Origin: Firmicutes bacterium UBA2116
GTDB taxonomy: Bacteria; Bacillota; Clostridia; Tissierellales; Sedimentibacteraceae
Length of the DNA: 64,000 nt
NCBI GenBank assembly: GCA_002331025.1
Contig: DCYG01000007.1
Location: 1 to 64,000, forward strand
Reading direction: 5' to 3'
In this document: positions 51,654-60,914 of the stretch, in pieces
Layout of the letters: each line of letters starts with the position of its first letter
Position numbering within the stretch: the stretch's first letter is position 1
The notes under the pieces: generated by a model
Database searches by the model: none
The model's input: only the letters and a program-made list of their open reading frames with translations
Told to the model about the DNA's origin: nothing
Translations under genes and position numbers: made by a program

Positions 51654-54467
51654 ATGGATAAAATTATAATTAGAGGAGCGAAGGAGAATAATCTTAAGAA
51701 CATTAATGTTGAGCTTCCAAGAGACAAATTAATTGTTTTTACAGGAGTCAGCGGTTCAGGAAAAACATCCCTTGCTTTTGATACCATATATGCAGAAGGG
51801 CAAAGACGCTACGTTGAGAGTTTATCCTCTTATGCCCGCATGTTTTTAGGACAAATGGATAAACCGGATGTGGAATTCATCGAAGGATTGTCACCGGCAA
51901 TTTCCATAGACCAAAAAACAACAAGTAAGAACCCCCGTTCCACAGTAGGTACGGTTACCGAAATTTATGATTATTACAGATTGCTGTTTGCAAGAGTGGG
52001 AATGCCCCACTGCCCGAATTGCGGAAAGCCCATAACAACACAAACAGTTGACCAGATAACCGATAAGGTTTTGGAATACGAGGAAAGAACAAGAATACAA
52101 ATCTTGGCTCCCATGGTTAAGGGGGCTAAGGGTACACATAAAAAGCTGCTTGAGAACATCAAAAAGGACGGATACGTAAGAGTAAGAATTGACGGCGAGC
52201 TATATGAATTAGAAGAAGAAATAGAGTTGGAAAAAAATAAAAAGCATACCATAGAAGTAATTATAGACAGATTAATAATTAAAGAAGGAATACAAAAACG
52301 TCTTGTTGATTCGGTGGAAACCGCACTTGAACTTTCAAACGGTATGGTTCTCATTGACGTCATGGGTCAGGAAGAGCTGTTAATGAGTACAAAATTTGCA
52401 TGTACGGATTGCGGCATAGGTTTTGGAGAAATATCTCCAAGGATGTTTTCTTTCAATAATCCTATCGGCGCATGCAAGGTTTGCAACGGCTTGGGAGTAA
52501 ACAGGGAAATCGACCCAAGCTTAGTTATTCCGGATTACACAAAGACAATAGCAGAAAGAGCAATAGCGCCTTTCGGTTCTGAAGAAGACGGCTATTACTA
52601 TCAGATATTTAAAGCCATAGCAGATTACCACAGATTTGATATCGATAAGCCATTATCCGAAGCTCCGCAAGCATTTATTGATGAACTTTTATTCGGTACA
52701 AACGGCAGAGAAATGACTGTTGAGTTTGTAAGTAAATTTCAGGGACCAAGAACATATGTCAGAGAATTTGAAGGAGTCGTTAACAATCTCCAAAGACGAT
52801 ACATGGAAACAAGATCTCCTGAAATGAGAGAATGGATAGAGGAATATATGCAGGAAAACCCTTGTCCCGAATGTCATGGAGCAAGGTTAAACCCTGTAAG
52901 CTTAGCCGTAAAGGTTGGAAATAAAAATATATATGAAGTGACGAAGCTTTCAGTTATAAAAAGCTTAAAGTTTTTTGAGGAATTAGAGCTAAGCCCAACA
53001 AACAAAATAATCGGAAGTCAGATAATAAAAGAAATTAATTCAAGATTACAATTTTTATCAGATGTTGGTTTGAATTATTTAACACTCGAAAGAAACGCAG
53101 GTACGTTGTCAGGAGGAGAGTCTCAGCGTATAAGACTGGCAACCCAAATAGGGTCAAGCCTGGTGGGAGTATTGTATGTGCTTGACGAGCCGAGCATCGG
53201 ACTTCATCAGCGAGACAACAGCATGCTTATAAAAACACTCAGAAACCTTACTGATTTGGGTAATACCCTCATAGTGGTTGAGCATGATGAAGAAACCATG
53301 GAAAGTTCAGATTATATTCTGGACATCGGTCCCGGAGCAGGAGTACATGGTGGAGAGGTTGTAGCGTTTGGTACCTATGAGGAAATAAAAAATAATGAAA
53401 ATTCTATAACAGGTCAATATTTAAGCGGCAAAAAGAAAATAGATGTCCCTTCAGTCAGAAGAACAGCAGATAAATTCATTGAAATAAAAGGTGCAAGAGA
53501 AAATAATTTAAAGAATCTTGACGTAAAAATTCCGTTAGGGTTGATGTGTGCTGTTACAGGCGTTTCCGGCTCGGGAAAAAGCTCATTGATAAATGAAATA
53601 TTGTCAAAGGGACTTCATCAGAAATTATTCAAAAACAGCAACCGACCGGGAGCCTATGATGAAATGCTGGGTGTTGAAAATATAGACAAGATTATTACCA
53701 TAGATCAATCACCTATCGGAAGAACACCAAGATCAAATCCTGCAACTTACACAGGAGTATTTGATTATATACGCGATGTATTTTCTATGACACTTGAAGC
53801 AAAGGAAAGAGGATATAAAAAGGGCAGGTTCAGCTTTAATGTTAAGGGCGGCAGATGCGAGGCCTGCCACGGTGACGGTATATTAAAAATAGAAATGCAC
53901 TTTTTGCCTGATGTATATGTACCCTGTGAGGTATGCAAGGGTAAAAGATACAACAGAGAAACCCTGGAAGTGAAATATAAGGGAAAAAATATATCCGAAG
54001 TGCTGGATATGACAATAGATGAAGCCTTGGAATTCTTTGAAAATATCCCTAAGATATACAATAAAATCAAGACGCTTCAGGATGTGGGACTTGGTTATAT
54101 CAAGCTTGGGCAGCCATCTCCCGAGTTATCAGGCGGAGAAGCGCAGCGTGTAAAGCTTGCTTATGAATTGAGCAAGAGAGGAACAGGCAAGACGCTGTAT
54201 GTGCTTGATGAGCCCACAACGGGACTTCACATGGCAGACATACACATGCTTATAGACGTTCTGAACAAGCTTGTGGAGCAAGGAAACTCAATAGTAGTCA
54301 TAGAGCATAACTTAGACGTAATTAAGACGGCAGATTATATTATCGATTTAGGTCCCGAAGGCGGAGACGGCGGAGGAACAATCGTTGCAGAAGGAACTCC
54401 GGAGCAAGTGGCCAAAGTAAAAAAATCCTACACGGGGCAATATTTAAAGAAAACTTTAAAGAACTGA
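51654..54467 (+). CDS. uvrA: Excinuclease ABC subunit A
   Basis: A 937-aa DNA damage sensor with two ABC ATPase modules. The first Walker A is GVSGSGKTSLAFDTIYAEGQR, with a zinc finger CPNCGKP and another set near CTDCGIGF and CKVCNGLG. The second module has GVSGSGKSSLINEIL, zinc residues CEACHGDGILK and CEVCKGKRY, and signature LSGGEAQRVKLA. Length is normal. Co-transcribed with uvrB, though uvrC is not in the window. Confidence 0.98.
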   Translation: MDKIIIRGAKENNLKNINVELPRDKLIVFTGVSGSGKTSLAFDTIYAEGQRRYVESLSSYARMFLGQMDKPDVEFIEGLSPAISIDQKTTSKNPRSTVGTVTEIYDYYRLLFARVGMPHCPNCGKPITTQTVDQITDKVLEYEERTRIQILAPMVKGAKGTHKKLLENIKKDGYVRVRIDGELYELEEEIELEKNKKHTIEVIIDRLIIKEGIQKRLVDSVETALELSNGMVLIDVMGQEELLMSTKFACTDCGIGFGEISPRMFSFNNPIGACKVCNGLGVNREIDPSLVIPDYTKTIAERAIAPFGSEEDGYYYQIFKAIADYHRFDIDKPLSEAPQAFIDELLFGTNGREMTVEFVSKFQGPRTYVREFEGVVNNLQRRYMETRSPEMREWIEEYMQENPCPECHGARLNPVSLAVKVGNKNIYEVTKLSVIKSLKFFEELELSPTNKIIGSQIIKEINSRLQFLSDVGLNYLTLERNAGTLSGGESQRIRLATQIGSSLVGVLYVLDEPSIGLHQRDNSMLIKTLRNLTDLGNTLIVVEHDEETMESSDYILDIGPGAGVHGGEVVAFGTYEEIKNNENSITGQYLSGKKKIDVPSVRRTADKFIEIKGARENNLKNLDVKIPLGLMCAVTGVSGSGKSSLINEILSKGLHQKLFKNSNRPGAYDEMLGVENIDKIITIDQSPIGRTPRSNPATYTGVFDYIRDVFSMTLEAKERGYKKGRFSFNVKGGRCEACHGDGILKIEMHFLPDVYVPCEVCKGKRYNRETLEVKYKGKNISEVLDMTIDEALEFFENIPKIYNKIKTLQDVGLGYIKLGQPSPELSGGEAQRVKLAYELSKRGTGKTLYVLDEPTTGLHMADIHMLIDVLNKLVEQGNSIVVIEHNLDVIKTADYIIDLGPEGGDGGGTIVAEGTPEQVAKVKKSYTGQYLKKTLKN

Positions 54468-54474
54468 TAAAATT

Positions 54475-54522
54475 AAAGGATTGACTCATGCATTTATTGT
54501 ATGGTTAATCCTTTTATTAATG
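54475..54522 (+). terminator. Terminator after uvrA
   Basis: AAAGGATT and AATCCTTT at the ends of a 43-nt segment, followed by TATTAA. Loop is long; moderate support. Confidence 0.55.
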
Positions 54523-54625
54523 TTTAAATTTAACATCATCTAAATGCATATTCAATAATTGTAATAATCTGCAAACAAAAGTATAATTAATATAAGCTTT
54601 AAATTATTTTGCATAGGGAGGGACT

Positions 54626-55168
54626 ATGATATTTTATTTATCTCTTATAGAGAATCAGGAAGATAAGGACAAGTTTGAATACATTTATACAAATTACAGA
54701 TATACAATGCTATATGAGGCAAGACGGGTATTAAAGGATGAGCACATGGCTGAGGATGCTGTTCATGAGTCATTTATAAAAATAATTAAAATAATTTCAA
54801 AAGTTTCTATAGAAAATTGTAACGAACTTAAAAGATTTCTCGTACTAATAGTGAGGAATAAATCCATAGATATGATCAGAAAGAACGAAAAAGAAGAAAC
54901 CGACCCTGTAGAAAAAGTGCCGGATACAAATAAAGAGCTTCACGATGAAGTTCTTGAAAAGGTCATGTCTGTTCAAGGAGTAAGACACCTTATAGGAATT
55001 ATCGCGGAGCTTGAAGACATTTACAGGATACCCTTAGAGTTGAGCATATTGTACGGATACAGTCATAAGGAAATAGCCGAAATATTGGATTTATCAGAAA
55101 ATCTTGTAAGAATGCGTGTTTTCAGAGCCAGACATCAGGTTATAGAAAAATATGAACAGGAGAAGTAA
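54626..55168 (+). CDS. ECF-type RNA polymerase sigma factor
   Basis: A 180-aa sigma-70 family protein. Region 2 reads YIYTNYRYTMLYEARRVLKDEHMAEDAVHESFIKI (residues about 20-55) and region 4 holds IPLELSILYGYSHKEIAEIL plus VRMRVFRARHQV. No region 1 or 3, as in ECF sigmas. It is followed 2 nt later by a membrane protein of the anti-sigma type, the usual pairing, so signals at the membrane would release it. A matching candidate promoter lies at 55945-55973 before the next secreted protein gene. Confidence 0.9.
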   Translation: MIFYLSLIENQEDKDKFEYIYTNYRYTMLYEARRVLKDEHMAEDAVHESFIKIIKIISKVSIENCNELKRFLVLIVRNKSIDMIRKNEKEETDPVEKVPDTNKELHDEVLEKVMSVQGVRHLIGIIAELEDIYRIPLELSILYGYSHKEIAEILDLSENLVRMRVFRARHQVIEKYEQEK

Positions 55169-55170
55169 TA

Positions 55171-55896
55171 ATGAAGTTAAACAAGAAACAGAAGGAATCA
55201 CTTTTTGAAGTATTATTGTCCTATGCGGTAAAAGAAAGTGCAAAAAAAGAAATAAATGAAATGCCGACCGAGGAACAAATCAAAGAAAGTATGAATTTTT
55301 CCGGAGAATTTGAAAACAAGATGCAAGGGTTGATTAAAAAGGAAAGGCATAAAAGAATTTTAAAAAGGGCATACGTTTACAGCAAAAAGGTAGCGGTATT
55401 TGTATCTATTATCATATCAATCGGATTTGGAACACTTATGACTGCTGAAGCAGTACAAAATGCAGTTATCAGTACAGTAGTTGAATGGTACGAAGACCAC
55501 AACGGATTTATTTTCAAAAATACAAGCGACAAATCATCCGAAGAAATACTGAACGAATCAAAAATAAAAATTCCCTCATATATACCCGAAGGCTTTGAGC
55601 TATCTGAATCCGAAGATTACGACAGCTTTAAATTATATGTATATAAAAATGAAGAAGGAAAAAACCTTGTATTTAATGCAACTGTTGTTACAGATAAAAA
55701 TGAAACATTTATAGATAATGAGCATACTGATTACGAAATTATAGAAATTAACAACAATGAGGTATATTTATTTTCAGGGAAGGGTAGAGATTATGATTAT
55801 GCTTCAGTAATTTGGACAGAAGGAAATATTAAATATGAAATAGACTCATGGATAGGTGTTATTGAGGTCATAAGAATAGCAAAAAGTTTAGACTAA
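55171..55896 (+). CDS. Anti-sigma-like membrane protein with DUF4367 domain
   Basis: A 241-aa protein with an N-terminal cytoplasmic helical part (about 1-68), one transmembrane helix (KVAVFVSIIISIGFGTLMTAEA, about 71-92), then an extracellular part with a DUF4367-type domain (IKIPSYIPEGFELSESEDY; later VYLFSGKGRDYDYASVIWTEGNIKYEI). This layout is usual for partners of ECF sigma factors in Clostridia. It starts 2 nt after the sigma gene, so the two are surely co-expressed. Binding to the sigma factor is inferred from position and topology. Confidence 0.8.
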   Translation: MKLNKKQKESLFEVLLSYAVKESAKKEINEMPTEEQIKESMNFSGEFENKMQGLIKKERHKRILKRAYVYSKKVAVFVSIIISIGFGTLMTAEAVQNAVISTVVEWYEDHNGFIFKNTSDKSSEEILNESKIKIPSYIPEGFELSESEDYDSFKLYVYKNEEGKNLVFNATVVTDKNETFIDNEHTDYEIIEINNNEVYLFSGKGRDYDYASVIWTEGNIKYEIDSWIGVIEVIRIAKSLD

Positions 55897-55944
55897 AACT
55901 TGATAAAATATTACGATTTTTTAATATTTTTTCATAACAAAACT

Positions 55945-55973
55945 TGTAACGGTTGTCCAATTTTTATCGTACT
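55945..55973 (+). promoter_or_regulatory. Candidate ECF-type promoter
   Basis: TGTAAC (55945-55950) and CGTACT (55968-55973) with a 17-nt spacer resemble ECF promoters of the TGTAAC...CGTC kind in Firmicutes. It lies 41 nt upstream of the secreted protein gene and just after the sigma/anti-sigma pair. Confidence 0.45.
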
Positions 55974-56013
55974 AATAGTAGAAAGAAAAAATATAATTGG
56001 GAGGCTTTAAAGT

Positions 56014-56439
56014 ATGATTAGAAAAACAGCTATAATAATGATAATTTTAGCCATATTGTTGGGGGCATCAAATGTTTATGCTGTAGCGGGTAGTGGGAAT
56101 GTGTCAGATAACAAGGATATAATTATTGTTCCGTTTTGGGAGCATGCACAAAAAGTAACACCTGCTGTTTCCTTCAGTAGTGGTATATATTCGGGACAAA
56201 TAAGCGGTAACTCTAATGTTACTAAAATATCCATGACAGTTATTTTAAGTGAGAAAAATGCAAACGGAACATATTCCGAAGTAAGTAGGACAAGTAATAG
56301 TTCAAATTCAAATTATGTTACAAAATCAAATACATATAGCTTTGTAAAAGGAAAAACATATAAAGTTACAGTAACAGGTCAAGTATATGTTGGTGCAACA
56401 TATGAAAATGTAGAAAATTCAATTATAGCTACATATTAA
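56014..56439 (+). CDS. Small secreted protein, function unknown
   Basis: A 141-aa protein with a signal peptide (IIMIILAILLGASNVYA, ending near residue 24). The mature part is rich in Ser, Thr and Asn and appears all-beta, with KISMTVILSEKNANGTYSEVSR and YKVTVTGQVYVGA. No family recognised with certainty; similar small clostridial secreted beta proteins exist. It likely depends on the ECF promoter just upstream. GGGAGG precedes the ATG. Confidence 0.7.
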   Translation: MIRKTAIIMIILAILLGASNVYAVAGSGNVSDNKDIIIVPFWEHAQKVTPAVSFSSGIYSGQISGNSNVTKISMTVILSEKNANGTYSEVSRTSNSSNSNYVTKSNTYSFVKGKTYKVTVTGQVYVGATYENVENSIIATY

Positions 56440-56750
56440 ATAATGGGATAATAGCGAGCATAAATTTTCATGCCAAAGAGATAGTAAAGGTATGACAGTG
56501 TGCTTAAATATAGGGGGAAGAAATAAGCATACTTCGTTATAGAATTAAACAGAAGGGGGTTAGGGAAATGTTACATATAAGGTCGCCAAATAAATTGAAA
56601 GACCCTATAATATCTTACAACTTGAGAACTTAATACCACAAAAGCCAAATTGAAGAGATTTGTAGAGTCTTTTTATAATGATTATACATTAAATGCAATG
56701 TAGTTTCAATATTTAATAAAAAAATAATAAAAATTATGGAGGTATAACAA
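56440..56750. other. Intergenic region between two secreted-protein genes
   Basis: About 310 nt. A 21-codon open frame (56568-56633, MLHIRSPNKLKD...) follows a strong AAGGGGG site but shows no membrane segment or family likeness, so it is not annotated as a gene. No terminator or riboswitch was recognised. Confidence 0.4.
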
Positions 56751-57671
56751 ATGAAAAAGACATTAAGTTTTCTACTAATATTATTACTTATCTTCTCGTC
56801 TGTGATATCATATGCAGATACAACAGTAAAAATGAACCAAGATTCAGAAACTTTTAAATATAAAATTTCTGCTGAAAGTAATGAATGGAAAAGTTTTAAT
56901 TCTCATGATGAAATGGTTCAGGCATGCAGAATTCCATCTAATGTAGTAAGTAAAATGACAACGGAAGAATTGGTAGATGCTGTTTTGAGTTACCCATTAC
57001 TGTATGATGTTCATTTTTTTAATAAAACTGAAGATGCTATTGAACAGTTAAAGCAAAATTCAGATGCATTTTACGAGTTGATAAACAGAAAGGATGCAGC
57101 AAGAATTTTATTAGGAAGTATAAAAAATGCAGAGAGTTCCTTACAAGAAAAAACAATAAAATTATTATTAGAAGAAGAAAATCTTTCAAAACATATCTAC
57201 AATACAGATGATGTTGGAATATTATCTTCAACAGCTACCGTATATACACCGAATGGCTCTGCTGTTTCGGTAATTATATATGGAGAGGAATACACACAAC
57301 AGGAAAAAGATGAATTTGACAATTACACTAAGGCACAGTATCCAAAAGCAACATTTGTGTCTTCATCTACAACTAATTACAATTGTCATTCATATGCTTG
57401 GTATTCTTCATCAACTACAAATAAATATTGGATGAATAATCCGTCAAAGTATATGACTGACGGAAGTTATATTGAAAAGTCATCTCCTATGAGTGCAACA
57501 CATATGTATTATTCATCAGGAGATCATTCTGCGAAAATTTATGATGCAACATCAAATGTGAAAGGCAATGCAACGGTAATATCTAAATGGGGACCGGGAC
57601 CGGTAATGATACATAAAGCGAGCTATTCTCCATATTCATCTGTAAACTTATCTGTATGGAGCAGAAACTGA
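56751..57671 (+). CDS. Secreted protein with NCHSYAW/GDHSA cysteine-hydrolase-like C-terminal domain
   Basis: A 306-aa exported protein with a signal peptide (TLSFLLILLLIFSSVISYA, ending near residue 22). Residues about 35-155 form a domain shared with the next gene (EWKSFNSHDEMVQACRIPS; TTEELVDAVLSYPLLYDV). Residues about 185-306 hold NYNCHSYAWY, SSGDHSAKIYD and SKWGPGPVMIHKA; Cys plus His residues in this order suggest a papain/NlpC-like hydrolase, but that is inference. It may act on wall peptides or nearby secreted proteins. Confidence 0.65.
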   Translation: MKKTLSFLLILLLIFSSVISYADTTVKMNQDSETFKYKISAESNEWKSFNSHDEMVQACRIPSNVVSKMTTEELVDAVLSYPLLYDVHFFNKTEDAIEQLKQNSDAFYELINRKDAARILLGSIKNAESSLQEKTIKLLLEEENLSKHIYNTDDVGILSSTATVYTPNGSAVSVIIYGEEYTQQEKDEFDNYTKAQYPKATFVSSSTTNYNCHSYAWYSSSTTNKYWMNNPSKYMTDGSYIEKSSPMSATHMYYSSGDHSAKIYDATSNVKGNATVISKWGPGPVMIHKASYSPYSSVNLSVWSRN

Positions 57672-57696
57672 GATTTATAATTTATATTGAGGGAGG

Positions 57697-58173
57697 TTGC
57701 TTGGAATCAATAAGATTAGAATTAGTATGTTATTAATTTCGATTATGCTAATAGGCATGTGTGCTGCATGCTCATTTAGTAATAGTCTAACCAATGAAAA
57801 TGAACCTTTTAAGTATAAGGTTACATCGCAGGATGAGGAGTGGAAGACATTTGAAACTCATGCTGCTATGGTTGAGGCATGCAGAATTCCATCGGAAACG
57901 CTAAATAAGATGACAACTGCGGAAGTAGTGGATGCTGTAATAGATTTCCCCTTGCTTTTTGATGTATTCTTTTATGGTTCCAAAGAACAGGCAGTAGAGG
58001 AAATGTTAAATAATTCGGATGCATTCAAAGAACTGACTGCAAGAAGAGATGCCAAAACAGTTTTGCTGAATAAGCAATCTTATTTTAAAGAAAGAAACAT
58101 TCCGGGGGAATCACTGTACATAAAGGCACTGGAAATACTGTTAACAGAAGAAAATATATCACAATCGGATTAG
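57697..58173 (+). CDS. Lipoprotein-like paralog carrying only the N-terminal domain of the preceding protein
   Basis: A 158-aa protein. A hydrophobic leader with lipobox-like MCAAC suggests a lipoprotein. The rest aligns with residues 35-155 of the preceding protein: EEWKTFETHAAMVEACRIPS and TTAEVVDAVIDFPLLFDV. The NCH/GDHSA part is absent, so it is either a shortened paralog or an inhibitor/partner. The start is uncertain: GGGAGG touches the TTG at 57697, while the ATG at 57727 lacks a site at normal spacing. Confidence 0.6.
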   Translation: MLGINKIRISMLLISIMLIGMCAACSFSNSLTNENEPFKYKVTSQDEEWKTFETHAAMVEACRIPSETLNKMTTAEVVDAVIDFPLLFDVFFYGSKEQAVEEMLNNSDAFKELTARRDAKTVLLNKQSYFKERNIPGESLYIKALEILLTEENISQSD

Positions 58174-58191
58174 CGATGAGATAATTTAGCT

Positions 58192-58245
58192 TACAGAGCG
58201 ATGCTGTTATCTTTTATGAATTAACAGCATACGCTCTGTATTTTT
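58192..58245. terminator. Bidirectional terminator
   Basis: ACAGAGCG(A)TGCTGTTA pairs with TAACAGCA(TA)CGCTCTGT and is followed by ATTTTTTT; it lies between convergent genes. Confidence 0.8.
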
Positions 58246-59610
58246 TTACAATATAAATAATGCTACTATTATTGCTGCTGCGATTCCGCAGAGAACCGGG
58301 ATTAAATTCTTTCTTGCCAATTCCTGCGGGCTTACATTACAAATTGCCGCAACAGGGATAACTGCCCAAGGAATTATGGTTCCTCCGTCTACCCACACGG
58401 TGATAACCTGACCTAAAGCAGCCAGTCCCGCCATGTTGATGTCAATTATGTTGGAGAATGTGTATGCTAAGGTTCCTACAATCGGAAGTCCCGAGAAGCC
58501 GGAGCCGTCAAGACCTGTGATTATTGCCACTGTTGTTTGGGTTAAAATTGTCGTCAGCTTATTCATCTGGATGCTCTGGGATAAGGATATACTGATGTCA
58601 TTGAGTATTCCGGGAGCGCCTTCTCCGAATACAGCGATTGCTCCGCCTTCATTTCCTATGAAGAAAAATCCCGCAATAAATATAACCGGTGCAAATACTG
58701 TAATTCCAAACTTAAAACCTTCCTTGATGTAATCAACAATTTTGTCGAAGCCTACCTTGATTGGAAAGGAAGTCAAAACAGTTATAAGCATTATCAGAAT
58801 TGCAGTTCCGCCGACAAGGGCTGTCGCATCTCCGCCTGCCAGATCATACTTCAACATTGCTGCTATATCAATTAAAAATGCAATAGGCGTTAAGAATGAA
58901 ATGAATTTTGTACTTTTCATTTTTTTAACTTCAACGGCTTCGTTTATTTCTACAGGCTGGAACAGAGCAGGATTCTTTTTCAAATCCTTTCTCATCATAA
59001 AGAATGCAACGGCTATGGTTACTGCTGACATAGCAAACCAAATGGGAACGGATGCGGATATTACTTCTGCTGCTTCTATTCCTGCACCTGATGCGGTTAT
59101 GGTAGGTGCCCCCTGAATAAAGAAGTCACTTGATAATGCAACACCGTGTCCAAACAGGTTCATGGCAACGGCAACATACAATACGGGCAGGCCGGTAGCA
59201 ACCGCCGCAGGAAGCAGGACTGCTCCTACTAAAGGAACCGCCGGACTTGGCCATACCAGCCATGATATAATCATCATGGTCAGACCTACGGCCCAGAATG
59301 CCATTGACGGGTTAATCATAACCTTTTTAATCGGTGACATGATTAAAACGTCGGAGCCGATTTCCTGCAATCCTTTAGACATTGCCACAACCAGTGAAAT
59401 AATAACAATGATGCCCCAAAATTCGCTGCCGGAATAAATAATGGCATTAAATATGGATTGGATGGCAAAAACAGCATTTCCCGAATAAAGATAACCCATT
59501 GCAAAAATACCTATAATACATGGGATAACAATATCCTTTTTCATAAGCATAATACCCAGTATAATCACTACCATAACTATATAAAGATAGTGAAGAGAAG
59601 TTAAAATCAT
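58246..59610 (-). CDS. Integral membrane transporter of the ion-transporter type, substrate unknown
   Basis: A 454-aa protein with about 11-12 membrane helices. Conserved-looking parts are FWGIIVIISLVVAMSKGLQEIG, WPSPAVPLVGAVLLPAAVATGLP and WVDGGTIIPWAVIPVAAICNVSP. These resemble Na+ or H+ driven organic-anion carriers in broad layout, but I could not place it in a named family. AAGGAGG before the ATG. It follows a PRK06851-type ATPase gene 37 nt upstream on the same strand, so the two form a small operon. Confidence 0.65.
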   Translation of the reverse strand: MILTSLHYLYIVMVVIILGIMLMKKDIVIPCIIGIFAMGYLYSGNAVFAIQSIFNAIIYSGSEFWGIIVIISLVVAMSKGLQEIGSDVLIMSPIKKVMINPSMAFWAVGLTMMIISWLVWPSPAVPLVGAVLLPAAVATGLPVLYVAVAMNLFGHGVALSSDFFIQGAPTITASGAGIEAAEVISASVPIWFAMSAVTIAVAFFMMRKDLKKNPALFQPVEINEAVEVKKMKSTKFISFLTPIAFLIDIAAMLKYDLAGGDATALVGGTAILIMLITVLTSFPIKVGFDKIVDYIKEGFKFGITVFAPVIFIAGFFFIGNEGGAIAVFGEGAPGILNDISISLSQSIQMNKLTTILTQTTVAIITGLDGSGFSGLPIVGTLAYTFSNIIDINMAGLAALGQVITVWVDGGTIIPWAVIPVAAICNVSPQELARKNLIPVLCGIAAAIIVALFIL

Positions 59611-59647
59611 AAATATACCTCCTTGGAATTAAGTACGAGGATATCCC

Positions 59648-60712
59648 TCATATGTACTTATTCAGGGTATTATCAAAAATATTGTTAACTCCATCAAAGT
59701 TCATGCTGTTAATATAAAACACTTCTAAAAGCTGATGCTGTTTTTTAGCTTCATTTAATTTATCAAGGGCCTTGTTAATCAATAAATCATGCAGGTACAG
59801 GTTGTTTTCTATTTCAGAAATGTGAGCTTTTAATTTATCCGTATCCATAAATTCATGAATATCAAAAATTTCTTCATATCCATTATGCATTGGATTTTCA
59901 GTGCTGATTATCATCAAATTCATTTCAGGAATACAAAGGTGCTGCAATTTTTCTGCTGACAATGGTCTGTAACAGCATTCGATATCATATCCTCTTTTTA
60001 CGGCCTCATCAGCTATTATACTTAGTAATTTTGAGGTATAATTAGTATCCTCGCCGACAACGGCCCAAATTTTTTTATTTTGATAAAGTGTCTGAGTATA
60101 GCTTATAAATCCATTTGCCGTATAAGCTTCGGAGAACATATTAACAGCTTTCCCTTTTTTATCGGACCAAAAATAAACAGGGAATAGTTTGTTTATTACT
60201 TGATTGCACATTTCATTAAACTTTTTATTATCTATAAATTGGTCGTATAAGGAATTAATTTCTTCGGATATAATTGCTGCTGCCTGAAAATACTTGAATG
60301 CGCTTTTGTAAAGAAAAGATTTGTTTTGGTTTATCTGAATAATTTGACATTTATGTTTTTGTAATTGCTCCCCATCGAGGAATTCACCTAAATTAAGGAT
60401 TTCATCTGCGGCGCCGGGAAGAACCGGGTCAATCGTATGAGGTGCTGTTCCGTCAACGAAAGCAACTTTCAGCTCGCGTATGATTATACCGTCTAAGCTG
60501 TCGTTGTCACTGGCACAGTGTATATAATCTACGGAATAATTCTTTTCTTTCATTTTATCCGCAAATTTTTTCATAAATGAACTTTTTCCTACTCCCGGTC
60601 CTCCCTTGAGAATGTATAGACGATTTAATTTTTCCGGGTTTAAAATTGATTCAAAATAACTTGATAATCCTTTAGATGCGTTACTGCCTGCAAAAAAATG
60701 CTTCTCTTTCAA
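59648..60712 (-). CDS. PRK06851-family P-loop ATPase
   Basis: A 354-aa protein. KEKHFFAGSNASKGLSSYFES begins the family, then the P-loop LKGGPGVGKSSFMKKFADK, and IHCASDNDSLDGIII. The TTG at 60712 follows GGGGGG at 6 nt and gives the family's usual N-terminus; a longer frame from 60811 would add 33 residues unlike relatives. Found in many Clostridia and Bacilli, role unknown. It may act with the adjacent transporter, since both are on the same strand 37 nt apart. Confidence 0.75.
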   Translation of the reverse strand: MKEKHFFAGSNASKGLSSYFESILNPEKLNRLYILKGGPGVGKSSFMKKFADKMKEKNYSVDYIHCASDNDSLDGIIIRELKVAFVDGTAPHTIDPVLPGAADEILNLGEFLDGEQLQKHKCQIIQINQNKSFLYKSAFKYFQAAAIISEEINSLYDQFIDNKKFNEMCNQVINKLFPVYFWSDKKGKAVNMFSEAYTANGFISYTQTLYQNKKIWAVVGEDTNYTSKLLSIIADEAVKRGYDIECCYRPLSAEKLQHLCIPEMNLMIISTENPMHNGYEEIFDIHEFMDTDKLKAHISEIENNLYLHDLLINKALDKLNEAKKQHQLLEVFYINSMNFDGVNNIFDNTLNKYI

Positions 60713-60852
60713 ATAATAACCCCCCAATTTTAATGATGTTTTTATTATATGTGGATGTATAAATCTTGTTAATGAAAAGTTGGAGTTGACATTGAGGTAA
60801 GAGTTCGTCAAATGGCATATGCTGTAAGATGTGCGTCAATAACTTGAAAAAA

Positions 60853-60881
60853 TGGACAAATTAATAATCCTATGCTATAAT
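60853..60881 (+). promoter_or_regulatory. Promoter of topB
   Basis: TGGACA (60853-60858) and TATAAT (60876-60881) with a 17-nt spacer. Confidence 0.6.
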
Positions 60882-60914
60882 ACTTTGGCAATAGGTTAAA
60901 AAAGGAAGATTTTT

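Noticed and set aside
56568..56633. 21-codon open frame after a strong AAGGGGG site
   Set aside because: Too short, no membrane or signal segment and no family likeness; chance is as likely. Might be re-examined with ribosome profiling.
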